A stretch of 64,000 nucleotides of DNA from JABDFW01 sp035550215 (GTDB taxonomy: Bacteria; Bacteroidota; Bacteroidia; Chitinophagales; Chitinophagaceae): assembly GCA_035550215.1 (NCBI GenBank), contig DASZPM010000028.1:269349-333348 (forward strand). Reading direction: 5' to 3'. A model generated the notes under the pieces. The model did not search any database. It saw only the letters and a list, made by a program, of their open reading frames with translations, and was not told the origin of the DNA. Below are positions 26,100-35,887 of this stretch, piece by piece. A program made the position numbers and the translations under genes. Each line of letters starts with the position of its first letter. Within the stretch, counting starts at the first letter, position 1.

Positions 26100-26226
26100 A
26101 CTGCAAAGAAAATGATTTATCAAATGCGGAAAGCCGGCAGCAATACACACGCGGGTACTATTTAAATTTTACTTTAGCGTGCCTGCCACTGTTTGCAATT
26201 AAGCTTATTAAAACATTTTTCATCCT

Positions 26227-26259
26227 ATTGGTTGCATAAACAACTTTTTGCTAATTTTG
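26227..26259 (+). promoter_or_regulatory. Promoter candidate for the thiolase gene
   Basis: A -7 box TAATTTTG (26252-26259) matches TAnnTTTG, and ATTG (26227-26230) sits 21 bp upstream as a -33 element. The same TTG-N21-TAnnTTTG layout is seen before folD. The leader would be about 15 bases. Confidence 0.5.
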
Positions 26260-26280
26260 AAATAACTAAAATGGTGACCA

Positions 26281-27459
26281 ATGCAGGAAGCATACATAGT
26301 GGCCGGCTACCGCACTGCGGTAGGCAAAAGTAAAAGGGGTGGCTTTAGGTTTTACCGCCCGGATGACCTTGCCGTTGAAGTAATTAAAGGCCTGCTGGCT
26401 TCGGTTCCCCAGCTTGATGCAAAACAGGTTGATGATGTGATAGTAGGCAATGCCGTGCCTGAGGCAGAGCAGGGCTTGCAGGTGGGCCGCATTATTGCCG
26501 CACGCGCGGTGGGCATTGATGCTGCCGGCATTACTATTAACCGTTACTGTGCCAGCGGGTTGGAAAGTATTGCCATGGCTACGGCAAAAATACGCTCAGG
26601 TATGGCGGAGTGTATTATAGCGGGCGGCACTGAAAGTATGAGCATGGTGCCAACGGCGGGCTGGAAAACAGTGCCGGCCTATAGCATTGCTACAGAAGAG
26701 CCTGATTATTATTTAAGTATGGGGCTAACCGCCGAAGCGGTGGCTAAGGAATTTAAAGTTACCCGTGAAGACCAGGATGCTTTTGCGTTGGCAAGTCACC
26801 AAAAAGCCATGAATGCCATACAAAACGGGTATTTTAAAAATGGAATACTGCCAATAAATGTAGAGCAGGTGTATGTAGATGAAAAGGGTAAGCGCAAAAC
26901 AAAAAGTTATACCGTTGATACCGATGAGGGCGTTCGTGCAGATACCACGCTGGAAGCGCTGGCAAAACTAAAACCCGCTTTCGCACAGGGTGGTTGTGTT
27001 ACTGCGGGTAACTCATCCCAAACCAGCGATGGGGCTGCTTTTGTAATTGTAATGAGCGAACGCATGGTTAACGGCCTTGGGTTAAAACCCATTGGCAGGC
27101 TGGTAAACGCCGCAAGTGCAGGCGTAAACCCGCGCATTATGGGCATTGGGCCGGTGGCTGCAGTGCCTAAGGTGTTAAAGCAGGCCAATATGAACCTCGG
27201 CGATATTGATTTGATTGAACTGAATGAAGCATTTGCGTCTCAGTCGCTGGCCGTAATACGCGAATTAGGGTTTAATCCCGACATTGTAAATATTAACGGC
27301 GGCGCTATTGCATTGGGCCACCCGTTGGGCTGCACCGGTTGTAAACTAACCGTGCAGATTTTGAACGATATGAAACGGTTGGGCAAAAAATATGGCATGG
27401 TTACTGCCTGTGTTGGCGGGGGGCAGGGCATTGCCGGAATTATTGAAAATATAGCATAA
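26281..27459 (+). CDS. Acetyl-CoA C-acyltransferase (thiolase)
   Basis: The 392-residue protein is a full-length thiolase. The nucleophilic cysteine is at residue 90 in INRYCASGLESIAM; the other catalytic parts are NEAFASQSL, ALGHPLGCTGCKL (His) and ACVGGGQGIAGI (second Cys). It condenses or cleaves acyl-CoA in fatty-acid oxidation or acetoacetyl-CoA formation. The RIIAARAVGID segment and a length of about 390 are closer to FadA/acetyl-CoA acetyltransferase than to SCP2-type thiolases. No beta-oxidation partner lies next to it, so chain-length preference is open. Confidence 0.94.
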   Translation: MQEAYIVAGYRTAVGKSKRGGFRFYRPDDLAVEVIKGLLASVPQLDAKQVDDVIVGNAVPEAEQGLQVGRIIAARAVGIDAAGITINRYCASGLESIAMATAKIRSGMAECIIAGGTESMSMVPTAGWKTVPAYSIATEEPDYYLSMGLTAEAVAKEFKVTREDQDAFALASHQKAMNAIQNGYFKNGILPINVEQVYVDEKGKRKTKSYTVDTDEGVRADTTLEALAKLKPAFAQGGCVTAGNSSQTSDGAAFVIVMSERMVNGLGLKPIGRLVNAASAGVNPRIMGIGPVAAVPKVLKQANMNLGDIDLIELNEAFASQSLAVIRELGFNPDIVNINGGAIALGHPLGCTGCKLTVQILNDMKRLGKKYGMVTACVGGGQGIAGIIENIA

Positions 27460-27507
27460 GTGTATAACACATTTCAATAATTTAGTGTTGGTAAAAGTTT
27501 GCCGCCG

Positions 27508-27525
27508 GTATGATATTTATCATAC
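27508..27525. promoter_or_regulatory. Perfect 18-bp dyad with CRP/FNR-like core
   Basis: GTATGATA TT TATCATAC is a perfect inverted repeat whose centre reads TGAT-ATTT-ATCA, the core spacing of CRP/FNR-family sites (TGAT-N4-ATCA). It lies 47 bp upstream of the universal-stress-protein gene. Members of that family are often under FNR-like control in other bacteria. Binding here is inferred. Confidence 0.5.
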
Positions 27526-27572
27526 ACCACGCCTGGGGTCTGCATTAATTTTATATCTCAATTAAACACTGT

Positions 27573-28406
27573 ATGAACAATATTCTTGTACCAACCGATT
27601 TTTCAGAGGTAGCTAAAAGGGCCGCTATTTATGCGTTGCATTTTGCCGCCCAGGTACATGCATCAAAAATAATTTTATATAATGCATACCAGCAGCCAAT
27701 AGCCACAGACGCCAGCATGACACCTGTTGAACTGATTGATTTTGACGAGATGAGAGATATAAGTAACAAGGGCATGGAGCTATTTAAAACTTCCATTCAA
27801 TCATACGCAAAAGGCAGCATCAACATCGAAGCCATTACTGAATATACCACGCTGGCAGAGGGGTTGAAAGATATTTGTGACGCCAAAAAAATTGACCTTG
27901 TGGTGATGGGTGTAACGGGTGGCGGCGCCTTAAGCGAGGTACTGATAGGCAGCAATGCTGTTACGGTTGCAAAACATTCTACCGTGCCTGTTGTAGTCGT
28001 TCCACCCGGTACAGAGTTCAGCGATATTAAAAATGTAATGCTGGCCTGTGATTTTAGAAAAGTGGTAGAAACCACACCGGTTAAACCTATCAAGCAGATA
28101 TTAGACGAAACAAAGGCAAAGCTGTTTGTTTTGAATATTGACCATGAAAACAAAAACTTTTCTCCCGAAACGCCTTTTGAAAGCCTGATGCTGGACACTT
28201 TGTTTTATGGCTACAGTCCTGAATACCATTTTATGGACAGTACCAGCTTTGTAGAGGCCATTAACAATTTTGCATTGGATAAAAATATTGACCTTATTAT
28301 AACCATTCCCAAAAAGCACGGCTTTTTTGAAGGCCTGTTTAAACGCAGCCATACAAAACAACTGGCATTTCACAGCCATGTACCATTAATGGTTATACAC
28401 GATTGA
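27573..28406 (+). CDS. Tandem universal stress protein
   Basis: The 277-residue protein has two UspA-like domains. The first (1-150) is complete: it opens MNNILVPTDFSEVAKRAAIY and ends with the nucleotide-binding pattern VVMGVTGGGALSEVLIGSNA...VPVVVVPPG. The second (about 155-277) is degenerate but retains NVMLACDFRK, IDLIITIPKKHGFFEGLFKR and HVPLMVIHD. Two-domain Usp proteins of this length are common in Bacteroidota and bind ATP/AMP in the cytoplasm during stress. It is preceded by a dyad resembling a CRP/FNR site. Confidence 0.92.
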   Translation: MNNILVPTDFSEVAKRAAIYALHFAAQVHASKIILYNAYQQPIATDASMTPVELIDFDEMRDISNKGMELFKTSIQSYAKGSINIEAITEYTTLAEGLKDICDAKKIDLVVMGVTGGGALSEVLIGSNAVTVAKHSTVPVVVVPPGTEFSDIKNVMLACDFRKVVETTPVKPIKQILDETKAKLFVLNIDHENKNFSPETPFESLMLDTLFYGYSPEYHFMDSTSFVEAINNFALDKNIDLIITIPKKHGFFEGLFKRSHTKQLAFHSHVPLMVIHD

Positions 28407-28479
28407 TGGCTTTATAGTATACTGTAACGTTAGAATAATAATATATAAGGCGCATGCAGGGCATATTTTCTTAAAACCG

Positions 28480-28492
28480 TACACCGGGTGTA
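28480..28492. promoter_or_regulatory. Palindrome TACACC-G-GGTGTA upstream of permease
   Basis: A perfect 6-1-6 inverted repeat lies 135 bp before the permease start, flanked by two copies of AAAACCGT (28473-28480 and 28495-28502). About 72 bp downstream, TGGCATTATTGTAGTT (28557-28572) resembles a sigma-54 -24/-12 element but has GT instead of the usual GC at -12. An enhancer-binding site is possible. Confidence 0.4.
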
Positions 28493-28626
28493 TCAAAACC
28501 GTGCAAGCAGTATTTCTTTTTAAAGTTAATCGGTTGAAAATCAGCCATATAAATTGTGGCATTATTGTAGTTACTCAAAACGCTATGCAACCAGCCTGCC
28601 ATAGTTTTTAACATAAAAAACCTGGT

Positions 28627-31053
28627 ATGCTCAAAAATTATTTATTAACCGCTTTGCGTCATATTAAGCGTAACAAAGCTTATACGCTTATTAATATTAC
28701 AGGCCTTGCTATGGGTATTTGCGGCTGTTTAGTAATATTTCTTATCACCAGCTATCATCTTGGTTTTGACAATTTTCACCCCGATATAAAAAGGGTGTAT
28801 TGTGTAGACATCTATTCACCTGACGCGCACAACCACGAGCACTGGAACCTTGTGCCGTCACCCATGCCTGCAGCTATGCGGCGGGAGATGCCTGGCTTTG
28901 AGCAGGTGGCAGCTTTTCAGCATTATGGTGCTAAAGTATCTATACCAATTGCCGGGAAGGATGCAAAAAAAATTGATGCCCCGGCAAAGTTTATTATTAC
29001 AGAGCCACAGTATTTTAACATACTGCAATATACCTGGCTTGCGGGCAGCCCCCGCACTTCACTTAACAGGCCAAATAGCGTGGTACTTACTGAAAGCCGC
29101 GCCCATACTTATTTTGGTAATGTGGGAATTGATAAAATGATGGGCAGAACGGTAATGTATGATGATTCATTACCTGTAACTGTTACCGGCATTTTGCAAG
29201 ACTGGGAAGGCAACAGTAATTTTAATTTCTCTGACTTTATATCCTACACAACCATTGAGCACAGCTTTTTAAAAAATGACTATCCCCTGGATAACTGGAA
29301 TGAGCTGAATCATGCAAGCCAAATGCTGGTAAAGCTCTCTAACGGTGTAGCGCCCCAACAGATAGATGCGTTATTTCCCACATTTATCAAAAAGCATCTT
29401 GACCCAGACCCTCACTCAACGCTGCAGGCAAAACTTCAGCCATTCAGCGGTATACATTTTCACCAGGAGTATGGCGGCGAAGGTGAAAAAGCCAGCCTTC
29501 CCGTATTATATGTTTTGTCCGGCATTGCCATTTTTATTTTGCTTATCGCGGCTTTTAATTTTATAAACCTGTCAACTGCGCAGGCTGTGCAGCGAACAAA
29601 AGAAATTGGCATACGCAAAGTATTAGGCAGCAGCAAAAGCAATTTGATTTTACAGTTTTTAACAGAAACATTTATTATTTCGCTGGCGGCTATTATAGTA
29701 GCGGTTATTTGTATAACACCTGTATTAAAGGCCTTTGCAGATTATGTGCCGGATGGGGTAAAGTTTGCTGTAACTGATGTACACAACTGGTTGTTTCTTT
29801 TAAGCACTGCTGTTATTGTTACGCTGCTGGCAGGTTTATATCCTGCCGGTGTGCTGTCACGCTTTGTGCCTGTGGCCAGCCTAAAGGGTGTTGAAAAAAC
29901 AGGCGGAAAGGGTTACCTGCGCAAAGCGCTTATTGTTTTCCAGTTTTCCATTTCTATTATTTTTATTATAGGCGCGATTGTAGCCGGCAAGCAAGTTTCG
30001 TACATGACATCAAAAGACCTGGGCTTTAAAACCGCGGCTGTTATTACCCTGCGGCCAATGTGGAATGACCCGGGTGATAAAATGAAAGTGCTGGCCCAAA
30101 AAGTAAGCACGATACCCGGCGCAGATAAGGTGATATTACAGGCGTTTTCACCTATGGGTTTTGCGCACATGACTACCAGTATACAATTACAGGGTACAGA
30201 TAAAAATCAAATAATTGAAGCATCGGAGCATTGCAGCAATGAAGATTTTGTGCCTTTTTACGGCATGAAGATACTGGCAGGCCGCAATTTGCTGCATGGC
30301 GACAGTACGCAGGAATATTTGATTAATCAAACCTGCGCAAGGGCATTAGGCTTTACGGATTACAGGCAGGCGATAGGTAAAATGCTTGTGCCCGGTGGCA
30401 GTACAAAAGCCAGCCCAATCGTTGGTGTCGTGGGAGATTTTTACGAAAATTCTTTTCGTGAAAAGATACCGCCTGCTATTATTACACACGACCCAACGCA
30501 GGAACATTGCATAGCTATAAAAACAAACCTGTATGGCAAAAATGCCGGTGATTTAAAACGACTGATAACAGGACTTGAAAAGCAATGGAAAACAGTTTAC
30601 CCCGAAGAAGTGTTTGATTATTCATTTTTAGATGATGCAATAAAAAGGCTGTACGACAATGACCTGAAAACCCAATGGCTCATCAACACAGCAACGCTGA
30701 TAGCCATTTTTATTTCATGTATGGGATTACTGGGGTTAGCCATGTTTACTGCTGAAAAAAGAACAAAAGAAATCGGTATACGCAAAGTGCTTGGTGCGTC
30801 TGTTATAAACATTATTATAATGTTGAGCCGTGAAGTAGCCGTGGTTGTACTGCTTTCCTTGGTAATTGCTTCGCCAATAGCGGGGCTGCTTATGCAGCAA
30901 TGGCTGCAAGGCTTTGCCTATCATGCCAGCATAAATATTTGGGTATTTGTTTTTGCAGGAGCCGGTGCTTTAGCAATTGCAATGGCAACAATTGGTTTTA
31001 AAGCTGTAAAAGCGGCACTTGCAAACCCTGTTACAGCGCTAAAAAACGAATGA
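28627..31053 (+). CDS. FtsX/MacB-type ABC transporter permease (large, duplicated form)
   Basis: The 808-residue protein has the Bacteroidota double-permease layout. It opens with an N-terminal helix (KAYTLINITGLAMGICGCLV) and a periplasmic MacB_PCD-like domain. A first FtsX set of helices follows near 295-420, with the conserved cytoplasmic RTKEIGIRKVLGSSKSNLIL. A second periplasmic domain and a second FtsX set near 690-800 repeat this motif as RTKEIGIRKVLGASVINIII. No ATP-binding subunit is adjacent, so the ATPase must be encoded elsewhere. Such permeases move peptides, lipids or antimicrobials or act as mechanotransmitters; the substrate is unknown. Confidence 0.93.
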   Translation: MLKNYLLTALRHIKRNKAYTLINITGLAMGICGCLVIFLITSYHLGFDNFHPDIKRVYCVDIYSPDAHNHEHWNLVPSPMPAAMRREMPGFEQVAAFQHYGAKVSIPIAGKDAKKIDAPAKFIITEPQYFNILQYTWLAGSPRTSLNRPNSVVLTESRAHTYFGNVGIDKMMGRTVMYDDSLPVTVTGILQDWEGNSNFNFSDFISYTTIEHSFLKNDYPLDNWNELNHASQMLVKLSNGVAPQQIDALFPTFIKKHLDPDPHSTLQAKLQPFSGIHFHQEYGGEGEKASLPVLYVLSGIAIFILLIAAFNFINLSTAQAVQRTKEIGIRKVLGSSKSNLILQFLTETFIISLAAIIVAVICITPVLKAFADYVPDGVKFAVTDVHNWLFLLSTAVIVTLLAGLYPAGVLSRFVPVASLKGVEKTGGKGYLRKALIVFQFSISIIFIIGAIVAGKQVSYMTSKDLGFKTAAVITLRPMWNDPGDKMKVLAQKVSTIPGADKVILQAFSPMGFAHMTTSIQLQGTDKNQIIEASEHCSNEDFVPFYGMKILAGRNLLHGDSTQEYLINQTCARALGFTDYRQAIGKMLVPGGSTKASPIVGVVGDFYENSFREKIPPAIITHDPTQEHCIAIKTNLYGKNAGDLKRLITGLEKQWKTVYPEEVFDYSFLDDAIKRLYDNDLKTQWLINTATLIAIFISCMGLLGLAMFTAEKRTKEIGIRKVLGASVINIIIMLSREVAVVVLLSLVIASPIAGLLMQQWLQGFAYHASINIWVFVFAGAGALAIAMATIGFKAVKAALANPVTALKNE

Positions 31054-31093
31054 TTGCCGATGTATATGCTTTTACCGTTTTATCACTAACAAG

Positions 31094-31115
31094 CCTGTAC
31101 AAATAATTATACAGG
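31094..31115. terminator. Weak hairpin between convergent genes
   Basis: CCTGTA and TACAGG form a 6-bp stem around a 10-base AT-rich loop, between the convergent permease and OmpA-family genes. There is no adjoining T-run, so its role as a terminator is uncertain. Confidence 0.3.
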
Positions 31116-31174
31116 TCACAAGATTGTGGCGAAAAATAATAAAGACGAGGATACGCACTATCAGCTTAATTACC

Positions 31175-33088
31175 TTAAAGCCCGGTTATGGTAAACGCTG
31201 TTCTCCTGTTTTTAGCGCGCCCTTCTTCTGTGCTGTTGTCAGCAATAGGTTTTGCGGCGCCGTAACCTTTCCAGGTAAGGCGGTCTGCGCCTATGCCTTT
31301 GCTCATAAGATACTCTGCCACAGCCTTTGCCCTGTTGGTGGAAAGCGTTAAGTTATCCGCATCGTTGCCGATGTTATCTGTATAACCGCTTATTTGTACA
31401 TGCACCGTTGGGTTATCAGTCATTAGCTCCAGCAGTTTATCCAGCTCGGTAAGGCTCACAGGTTTTAACTGGTAACTGTTTAAATCAAACTGTATATTTT
31501 TTAATGCAACCGTTGCATTTAGTGTTATTGGCTGCAACTGTATATTTTTTATATAAGTGCTGTCGGGAGCTTTTTCTTTCAGCCTGAACACATCACTGTA
31601 AAACAAATAGCCTTTGCGGTTTATGGTAAAAGTGTAGTCCTTTCCAACCGGTAAGGTCATAAAATAAAAACCCGTCTCGTCGGTTTGCAGTTTGGTAACG
31701 GGGTGTTGGGTTGAATCATCAGTCAGCTCAACCGAACAGGGGATGTATTTGCCTGTGGCGGCATCGGTAACATAGCCCTGTACGTACAAAGTGCGTGTTG
31801 GCCTTACATCCGGTTGCAATGTAAATGTGTACAGGTCAAGCTGTCCTTTGGTATCTGCCCTGTCACTGGCATAGTAAGCGGTAAGCCCGTCTGATGCCAC
31901 AAAAAGGCTGCCTTCATTTTCAATAGTGTTTATGGGATAGCCAAGATTTTCCGGCGTGCTCCATGTATCACCGGTTTTGTGTGTTACATAAATATCGCTT
32001 CCGCCGTAACCGGGCAAACCATTTGAGGTAAAATAAAGCGTCTGGTTATCAGCATGTATAAAAGGCGCTTGTTCATCGCCTTTGGTATTAATGGTCGGCC
32101 CCATATTTTCGGCTGGTGTCCAGGTGCCATTGGCCCGCCTGTGACTTACGTACAAATCGCTTCCGCCATAGCCGCCCGGCCTGTTGCTGCTAAAATACAG
32201 GGTGTTTTTATCAGGGCTAAGGCTGGGGCTGCTATCCCAAAATTCTGAATTAATGCTGTACCCCATATTCATGGGCTCACTCCAGCCGTTTGGCGTGTTG
32301 TAGCTGATAAAAATGTCAAAATCACCATCACCCTTACCCGGAAAATCACCCGCAAATAACAGCCACTCGCCATCCTGCGAAATATTGATGGCGCCTTTAA
32401 ATGGCTGCAGGTTAATAGAGCCGTCAATCAATTTAGCCTTGCTGTATTTTCCATCCGGCAAAAGTTTGCTTTCAATAATATCTTCTCTTCCTCTCTCACC
32501 CCGCCTTGTAAAAACAAAAGTGCTGTCATCAATGGTAAAACTGGGATAGTATTCACTGGTGCTGCTGTTTATACTGTCTCCCATATTTACCGGGGCGAAA
32601 CTATAATTGGCAGCAGGATGTTTTTTTGCATAGTCAATAGCAAACTCATAACAGCGTTTGCGGTATTGCCCGGACTTTATGCTGTTGTCAGCAAGTTTTG
32701 GGATTGACAGAAAATCGTTTACTGCTGCTAAAGCGCTGTCAAACCTGCCGAGCCCTGCAAGATCTATAGAATAAGGTAATTCATAATACCTGAAATAGGC
32801 GCTGTCTTTCGCGCGCGCAAGTTCATAATAATCAACGCATTTTTGATAATCCTTCAATTCGCCGTAAACGCCTGCCATACTAAGGTAAGCATCCACGTAG
32901 TTCGGGTCGTACTCAATGGCTTTTCCCAACAATGGAATGGCATCCCTTACCAGCCCGTCGCGTAATTGCAGCATTGCCTTATCGTATGCCTCCTGTGCTT
33001 TTTTATTAGCCGGGGGTGGATCCGTTTGCGCTAAAAGGCTTGAATCGCCTAAAAGCAGCAATGCCACTATCAATATAAAACTCTTCAT
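31175..33088 (-). CDS. OmpA-family protein with TPR and PD40 (WD40-like) repeats
   Basis: The 637-residue product starts at the ATG at 33088, which gives a clean signal peptide (SFILIVALLLLGDSSLLAQ). In order it has TPR repeats (about 25-150; AIPLLGKAIEYDPNYVDAYL), a PD40 beta-propeller (about 170-430; repeated GGYGGSDLYVSH/GGSDIYVTH blades), a carboxypeptidase-regulatory-like domain (about 445-520), and a C-terminal OmpA peptidoglycan-binding domain (VHVQISGYTDNIGNDADNLT, SKGIGADRLTWKGYG). It should sit in the periplasm or outer membrane bound to peptidoglycan. This architecture is typical of Bacteroidota; some relatives belong to the type IX secretion/gliding machinery (PorE-like). Confidence 0.92.
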   Translation of the reverse strand: MKSFILIVALLLLGDSSLLAQTDPPPANKKAQEAYDKAMLQLRDGLVRDAIPLLGKAIEYDPNYVDAYLSMAGVYGELKDYQKCVDYYELARAKDSAYFRYYELPYSIDLAGLGRFDSALAAVNDFLSIPKLADNSIKSGQYRKRCYEFAIDYAKKHPAANYSFAPVNMGDSINSSTSEYYPSFTIDDSTFVFTRRGERGREDIIESKLLPDGKYSKAKLIDGSINLQPFKGAINISQDGEWLLFAGDFPGKGDGDFDIFISYNTPNGWSEPMNMGYSINSEFWDSSPSLSPDKNTLYFSSNRPGGYGGSDLYVSHRRANGTWTPAENMGPTINTKGDEQAPFIHADNQTLYFTSNGLPGYGGSDIYVTHKTGDTWSTPENLGYPINTIENEGSLFVASDGLTAYYASDRADTKGQLDLYTFTLQPDVRPTRTLYVQGYVTDAATGKYIPCSVELTDDSTQHPVTKLQTDETGFYFMTLPVGKDYTFTINRKGYLFYSDVFRLKEKAPDSTYIKNIQLQPITLNATVALKNIQFDLNSYQLKPVSLTELDKLLELMTDNPTVHVQISGYTDNIGNDADNLTLSTNRAKAVAEYLMSKGIGADRLTWKGYGAAKPIADNSTEEGRAKNRRTAFTITGL

Positions 33089-33216
33089 GGTAAAGCAAGG
33101 TCGCAAAAAGCGCGCAATGTGGTTGTTAAAGTTAAATTGCAATAGAAAGCCTGCTTGTTGAAAACGACCAGTGTGAAATAATATTGCAATAACATACCTG
33201 GTAACAACAGAACAAA

Positions 33217-33249
33217 AAAGCAACGGTAAAATTTACATACCGTTGCTTT
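33217..33249 (-). terminator. Rho-independent terminator of the HMA-TonB receptor gene
   Basis: A perfect 12-bp inverted repeat (AAAGCAACGGTA / TACCGTTGCTTT) encloses a 9-base loop. On the reverse strand the stem is followed by a run of T, as expected for a terminator 26 bp after the receptor stop codon. Confidence 0.85.
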
Positions 33250-33274
33250 ACTAAACAGGCTGAGTGCCGCCGCC

Positions 33275-35833
33275 TTATTTAATGCTTAGCCGCATGCCAG
33301 CGTAAATCATTCTGCCGAATGCCGGCCCCCATATAACAGACGCGTCAAAATAATGCCCAAAAGGGTTTGCCGCATCAATAATTAACTGTTTTTGTGAATA
33401 GTTATTCAAATCTTCCGCCCCGGCGTATAACTCCCACGCTTTAAGGCTTTTACTTATTTGCAGGTTCATTACTGCATAAGCGGGGCTATAATTTTGCCAT
33501 TGGTATTGTGCCGGTACATCGCCTGAATAGGGCAGCCTTTTCTGGCCAATTACCTGCACAGTATAATCAAATTTCCATTTGTTTGCTGTTTCGTAATGCA
33601 CACTTGCAAATGCCCTTTGCTTTGCTACCAGCGGTCGTTCCAGCAACGCATTATGATAGGTTGTTTTAACATCAAATAAGCGGTAGGCCAGCCGTAAATC
33701 TACCCGCTTCACCAAACTGTAATTTATTTCCGCCTGCAGGCTGTTTGAATACGATTTGCCCTGCAGGTTATAAAAATTAATTTGTGAGGCGCTCTTGTCA
33801 ACATCGGCAATAACCTGGTTCACAAAATCTGTTCTGAAAAAGTCCAGCGTCATACTGCCATCCTTTTGAAATAACTTAAACTTCTGGTCTATGCTGATTC
33901 CTTCGTTCCACGCAATTTCAGGTTTTAAGCCATAAGCGCCACCTGGAATACCAGACATAATATTGATAGTTCTGCTGCTGATAAACCAGCCGGTATTTTC
34001 CGCGAAAATATTAGCCGTGCGTTCACCTCGTCCTGCACTGAAACGCAGTGTTGTGTTTTTATATGGCTGGTAACGCGCATTTAACCGCGGCGTGATAAAA
34101 TACCCAAACAGGCTATTGTGGTCGGCCCTGATTCCTGCAACCATGTTGAATTTGGCAGAAGCCTCCCAGGTATATTCAAAAAAGGCTCCGGGCACAACTT
34201 CTTTCCTTCTATAATTTACGGCATTAAATGTTTCATTATAATAGTCATACAAAAAGCTTATACCTGTCCTGAATTTATGATTGGTGTTACCGATAATAGA
34301 CTGGTAAATTAGATTGGCGTAGGCATTTTGCTGCTTTGCATTGTAGGCTGTCAATCCAAAATAATCGTTTTGCGTATGGCTAAAGGCAGCAACCTGCAAA
34401 CCAATACTTTTATACTTCTTTTCCGGGAAAATGTAGCCCAGCTTTCCAAATACTTCGTATCGCTGGTTATCAAGGCCAATACCATAGTGGTTGGTAGTTA
34501 ACTTATCTGTTGCGGGGTTAAAATTTACCTGGCCGCCTGTTTTATCATCTGCCAGTATCTTAAAGCCAACCTGGCCCAGTAAACCCTTGCTGTTATCGTA
34601 CTGCCAGCGGTTTAAAACCGTAAACTGGTTGCCCGAAGGTAAATCTCTAAACCCGTCACGGTTGCCGTCTATGGTTTTGTTGGTTAAAAAGTCATCATGC
34701 AGCAGCAAAGCAGTGCTCCATTTGCTGTTAACCTTTTGAGCAGCATTAAAGTTAATTTCCGTTTTGCCCATGTCATTTACATAAGTATTCAAAAACAATT
34801 TTTCACTGGTGCCTGGTTTTTTTTCTTCAATGTTAATTTGCCCGGCAATACTTTCATAACCATTTGCGACAGACCCTGTGCCTTTTGTAAGCTGTATGCT
34901 TTCTATCCATGAACCCGGAATAAAACTTAACCCGTTTGAGGTAGCGATGCCCAGCGGCCCCGGCATGTTTTCTACTGTAAGCTGTGTATAAATGCCGGCT
35001 AAACCTAATAGCTGTATCTGCTTGCTTCCGGTAACGGCATCGTTATAAGAAACATCAACAGATGGGTTGGTTTCAAAACTCTCGCTCAGGTTGCAACATG
35101 CGGCTTTATACAATTCCTTTTCGCCAATTACCTGTGTGCGTACCGCAGTTAAAGAAGAAGCGTAATATGCTCTTTTACTGCCATAAACCGTTACATCTTT
35201 TAGCTGGCTGCCGGCAGCTAAAATTATTTTTAACTGCTTGTTATCTTCAATGGCCACAGTATCAGCCCTGTAACCGGCGTAAGATATTACCAGCCTGCTG
35301 CCGCGTGTATCTTCTGGTATGGAAAATACCCCAATTGTATCAGTTATAACGCCTTTGTTTTGATTTAACCAATAAACGGTAGCATTCGCCAGCGGCTCAA
35401 ACTTACCCTTATCGTCAACGCTAACAACAAGCCCTTTTATAATGCCAGCTTCAGGGGAAGGCTGCCACCGAAGGCTGTCAAAACTTTTTTGTTGCTCTTC
35501 GTTATTTCGGTACAGGCAGCAGGAAGGCAGGCTGTTATACACTTCGTCTTTTGCCTTTTTAAATTGAGTATCGTGGCCCGCATTAACTATTCTTTGCTGT
35601 ATTTTGTCAAGTGTTGTTTTGGCAGTGTTATATGTGAGCGACAATATTTTCGAATCAATACCCCAGCGGGCTGATTCAACACCTTTACCCCTGGCCGCTG
35701 CCTCAATGCGGTTTTTGCATTGCTCGCAGTTGCCATATACCGTAATGTTTACGGTAGTATCTTTTGCATTTGCCTGTGCATCTGCATACGCTAATGAGTA
35801 CATGCACACGGCAAGTGTTATAATATATTTCAT
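33275..35833 (-). CDS. TonB-dependent receptor with N-terminal heavy-metal-associated (HMA) domain
   Basis: The 852-residue product has a signal peptide. An HMA-like fold follows (about 27-95) with CxxC at residues 36-39 (VYGNCEQCKNRIEAAARGKG), and a second cysteine pair near 105 (SLPSCCLYR). Next come a carboxypeptidase-regulatory-like domain (about 130-215), a plug containing another CC pair (YKAACCNLSESFETNPSVDV), and a 22-strand-type barrel ending GRMIYAGMRLSIK. HMA domains bind Cu+ or similar soft metals, so metal or metallophore uptake is the natural inference. The HYC_CC_PP-like gene immediately upstream and the terminator behind support a two-gene operon. Confidence 0.9.
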   Translation of the reverse strand: MKYIITLAVCMYSLAYADAQANAKDTTVNITVYGNCEQCKNRIEAAARGKGVESARWGIDSKILSLTYNTAKTTLDKIQQRIVNAGHDTQFKKAKDEVYNSLPSCCLYRNNEEQQKSFDSLRWQPSPEAGIIKGLVVSVDDKGKFEPLANATVYWLNQNKGVITDTIGVFSIPEDTRGSRLVISYAGYRADTVAIEDNKQLKIILAAGSQLKDVTVYGSKRAYYASSLTAVRTQVIGEKELYKAACCNLSESFETNPSVDVSYNDAVTGSKQIQLLGLAGIYTQLTVENMPGPLGIATSNGLSFIPGSWIESIQLTKGTGSVANGYESIAGQINIEEKKPGTSEKLFLNTYVNDMGKTEINFNAAQKVNSKWSTALLLHDDFLTNKTIDGNRDGFRDLPSGNQFTVLNRWQYDNSKGLLGQVGFKILADDKTGGQVNFNPATDKLTTNHYGIGLDNQRYEVFGKLGYIFPEKKYKSIGLQVAAFSHTQNDYFGLTAYNAKQQNAYANLIYQSIIGNTNHKFRTGISFLYDYYNETFNAVNYRRKEVVPGAFFEYTWEASAKFNMVAGIRADHNSLFGYFITPRLNARYQPYKNTTLRFSAGRGERTANIFAENTGWFISSRTINIMSGIPGGAYGLKPEIAWNEGISIDQKFKLFQKDGSMTLDFFRTDFVNQVIADVDKSASQINFYNLQGKSYSNSLQAEINYSLVKRVDLRLAYRLFDVKTTYHNALLERPLVAKQRAFASVHYETANKWKFDYTVQVIGQKRLPYSGDVPAQYQWQNYSPAYAVMNLQISKSLKAWELYAGAEDLNNYSQKQLIIDAANPFGHYFDASVIWGPAFGRMIYAGMRLSIK

Positions 35834-35887
35834 GAGAAACCTGTATTTGATGGTTTGAGAATTAATTAATCCTTATAACAGGATGCA

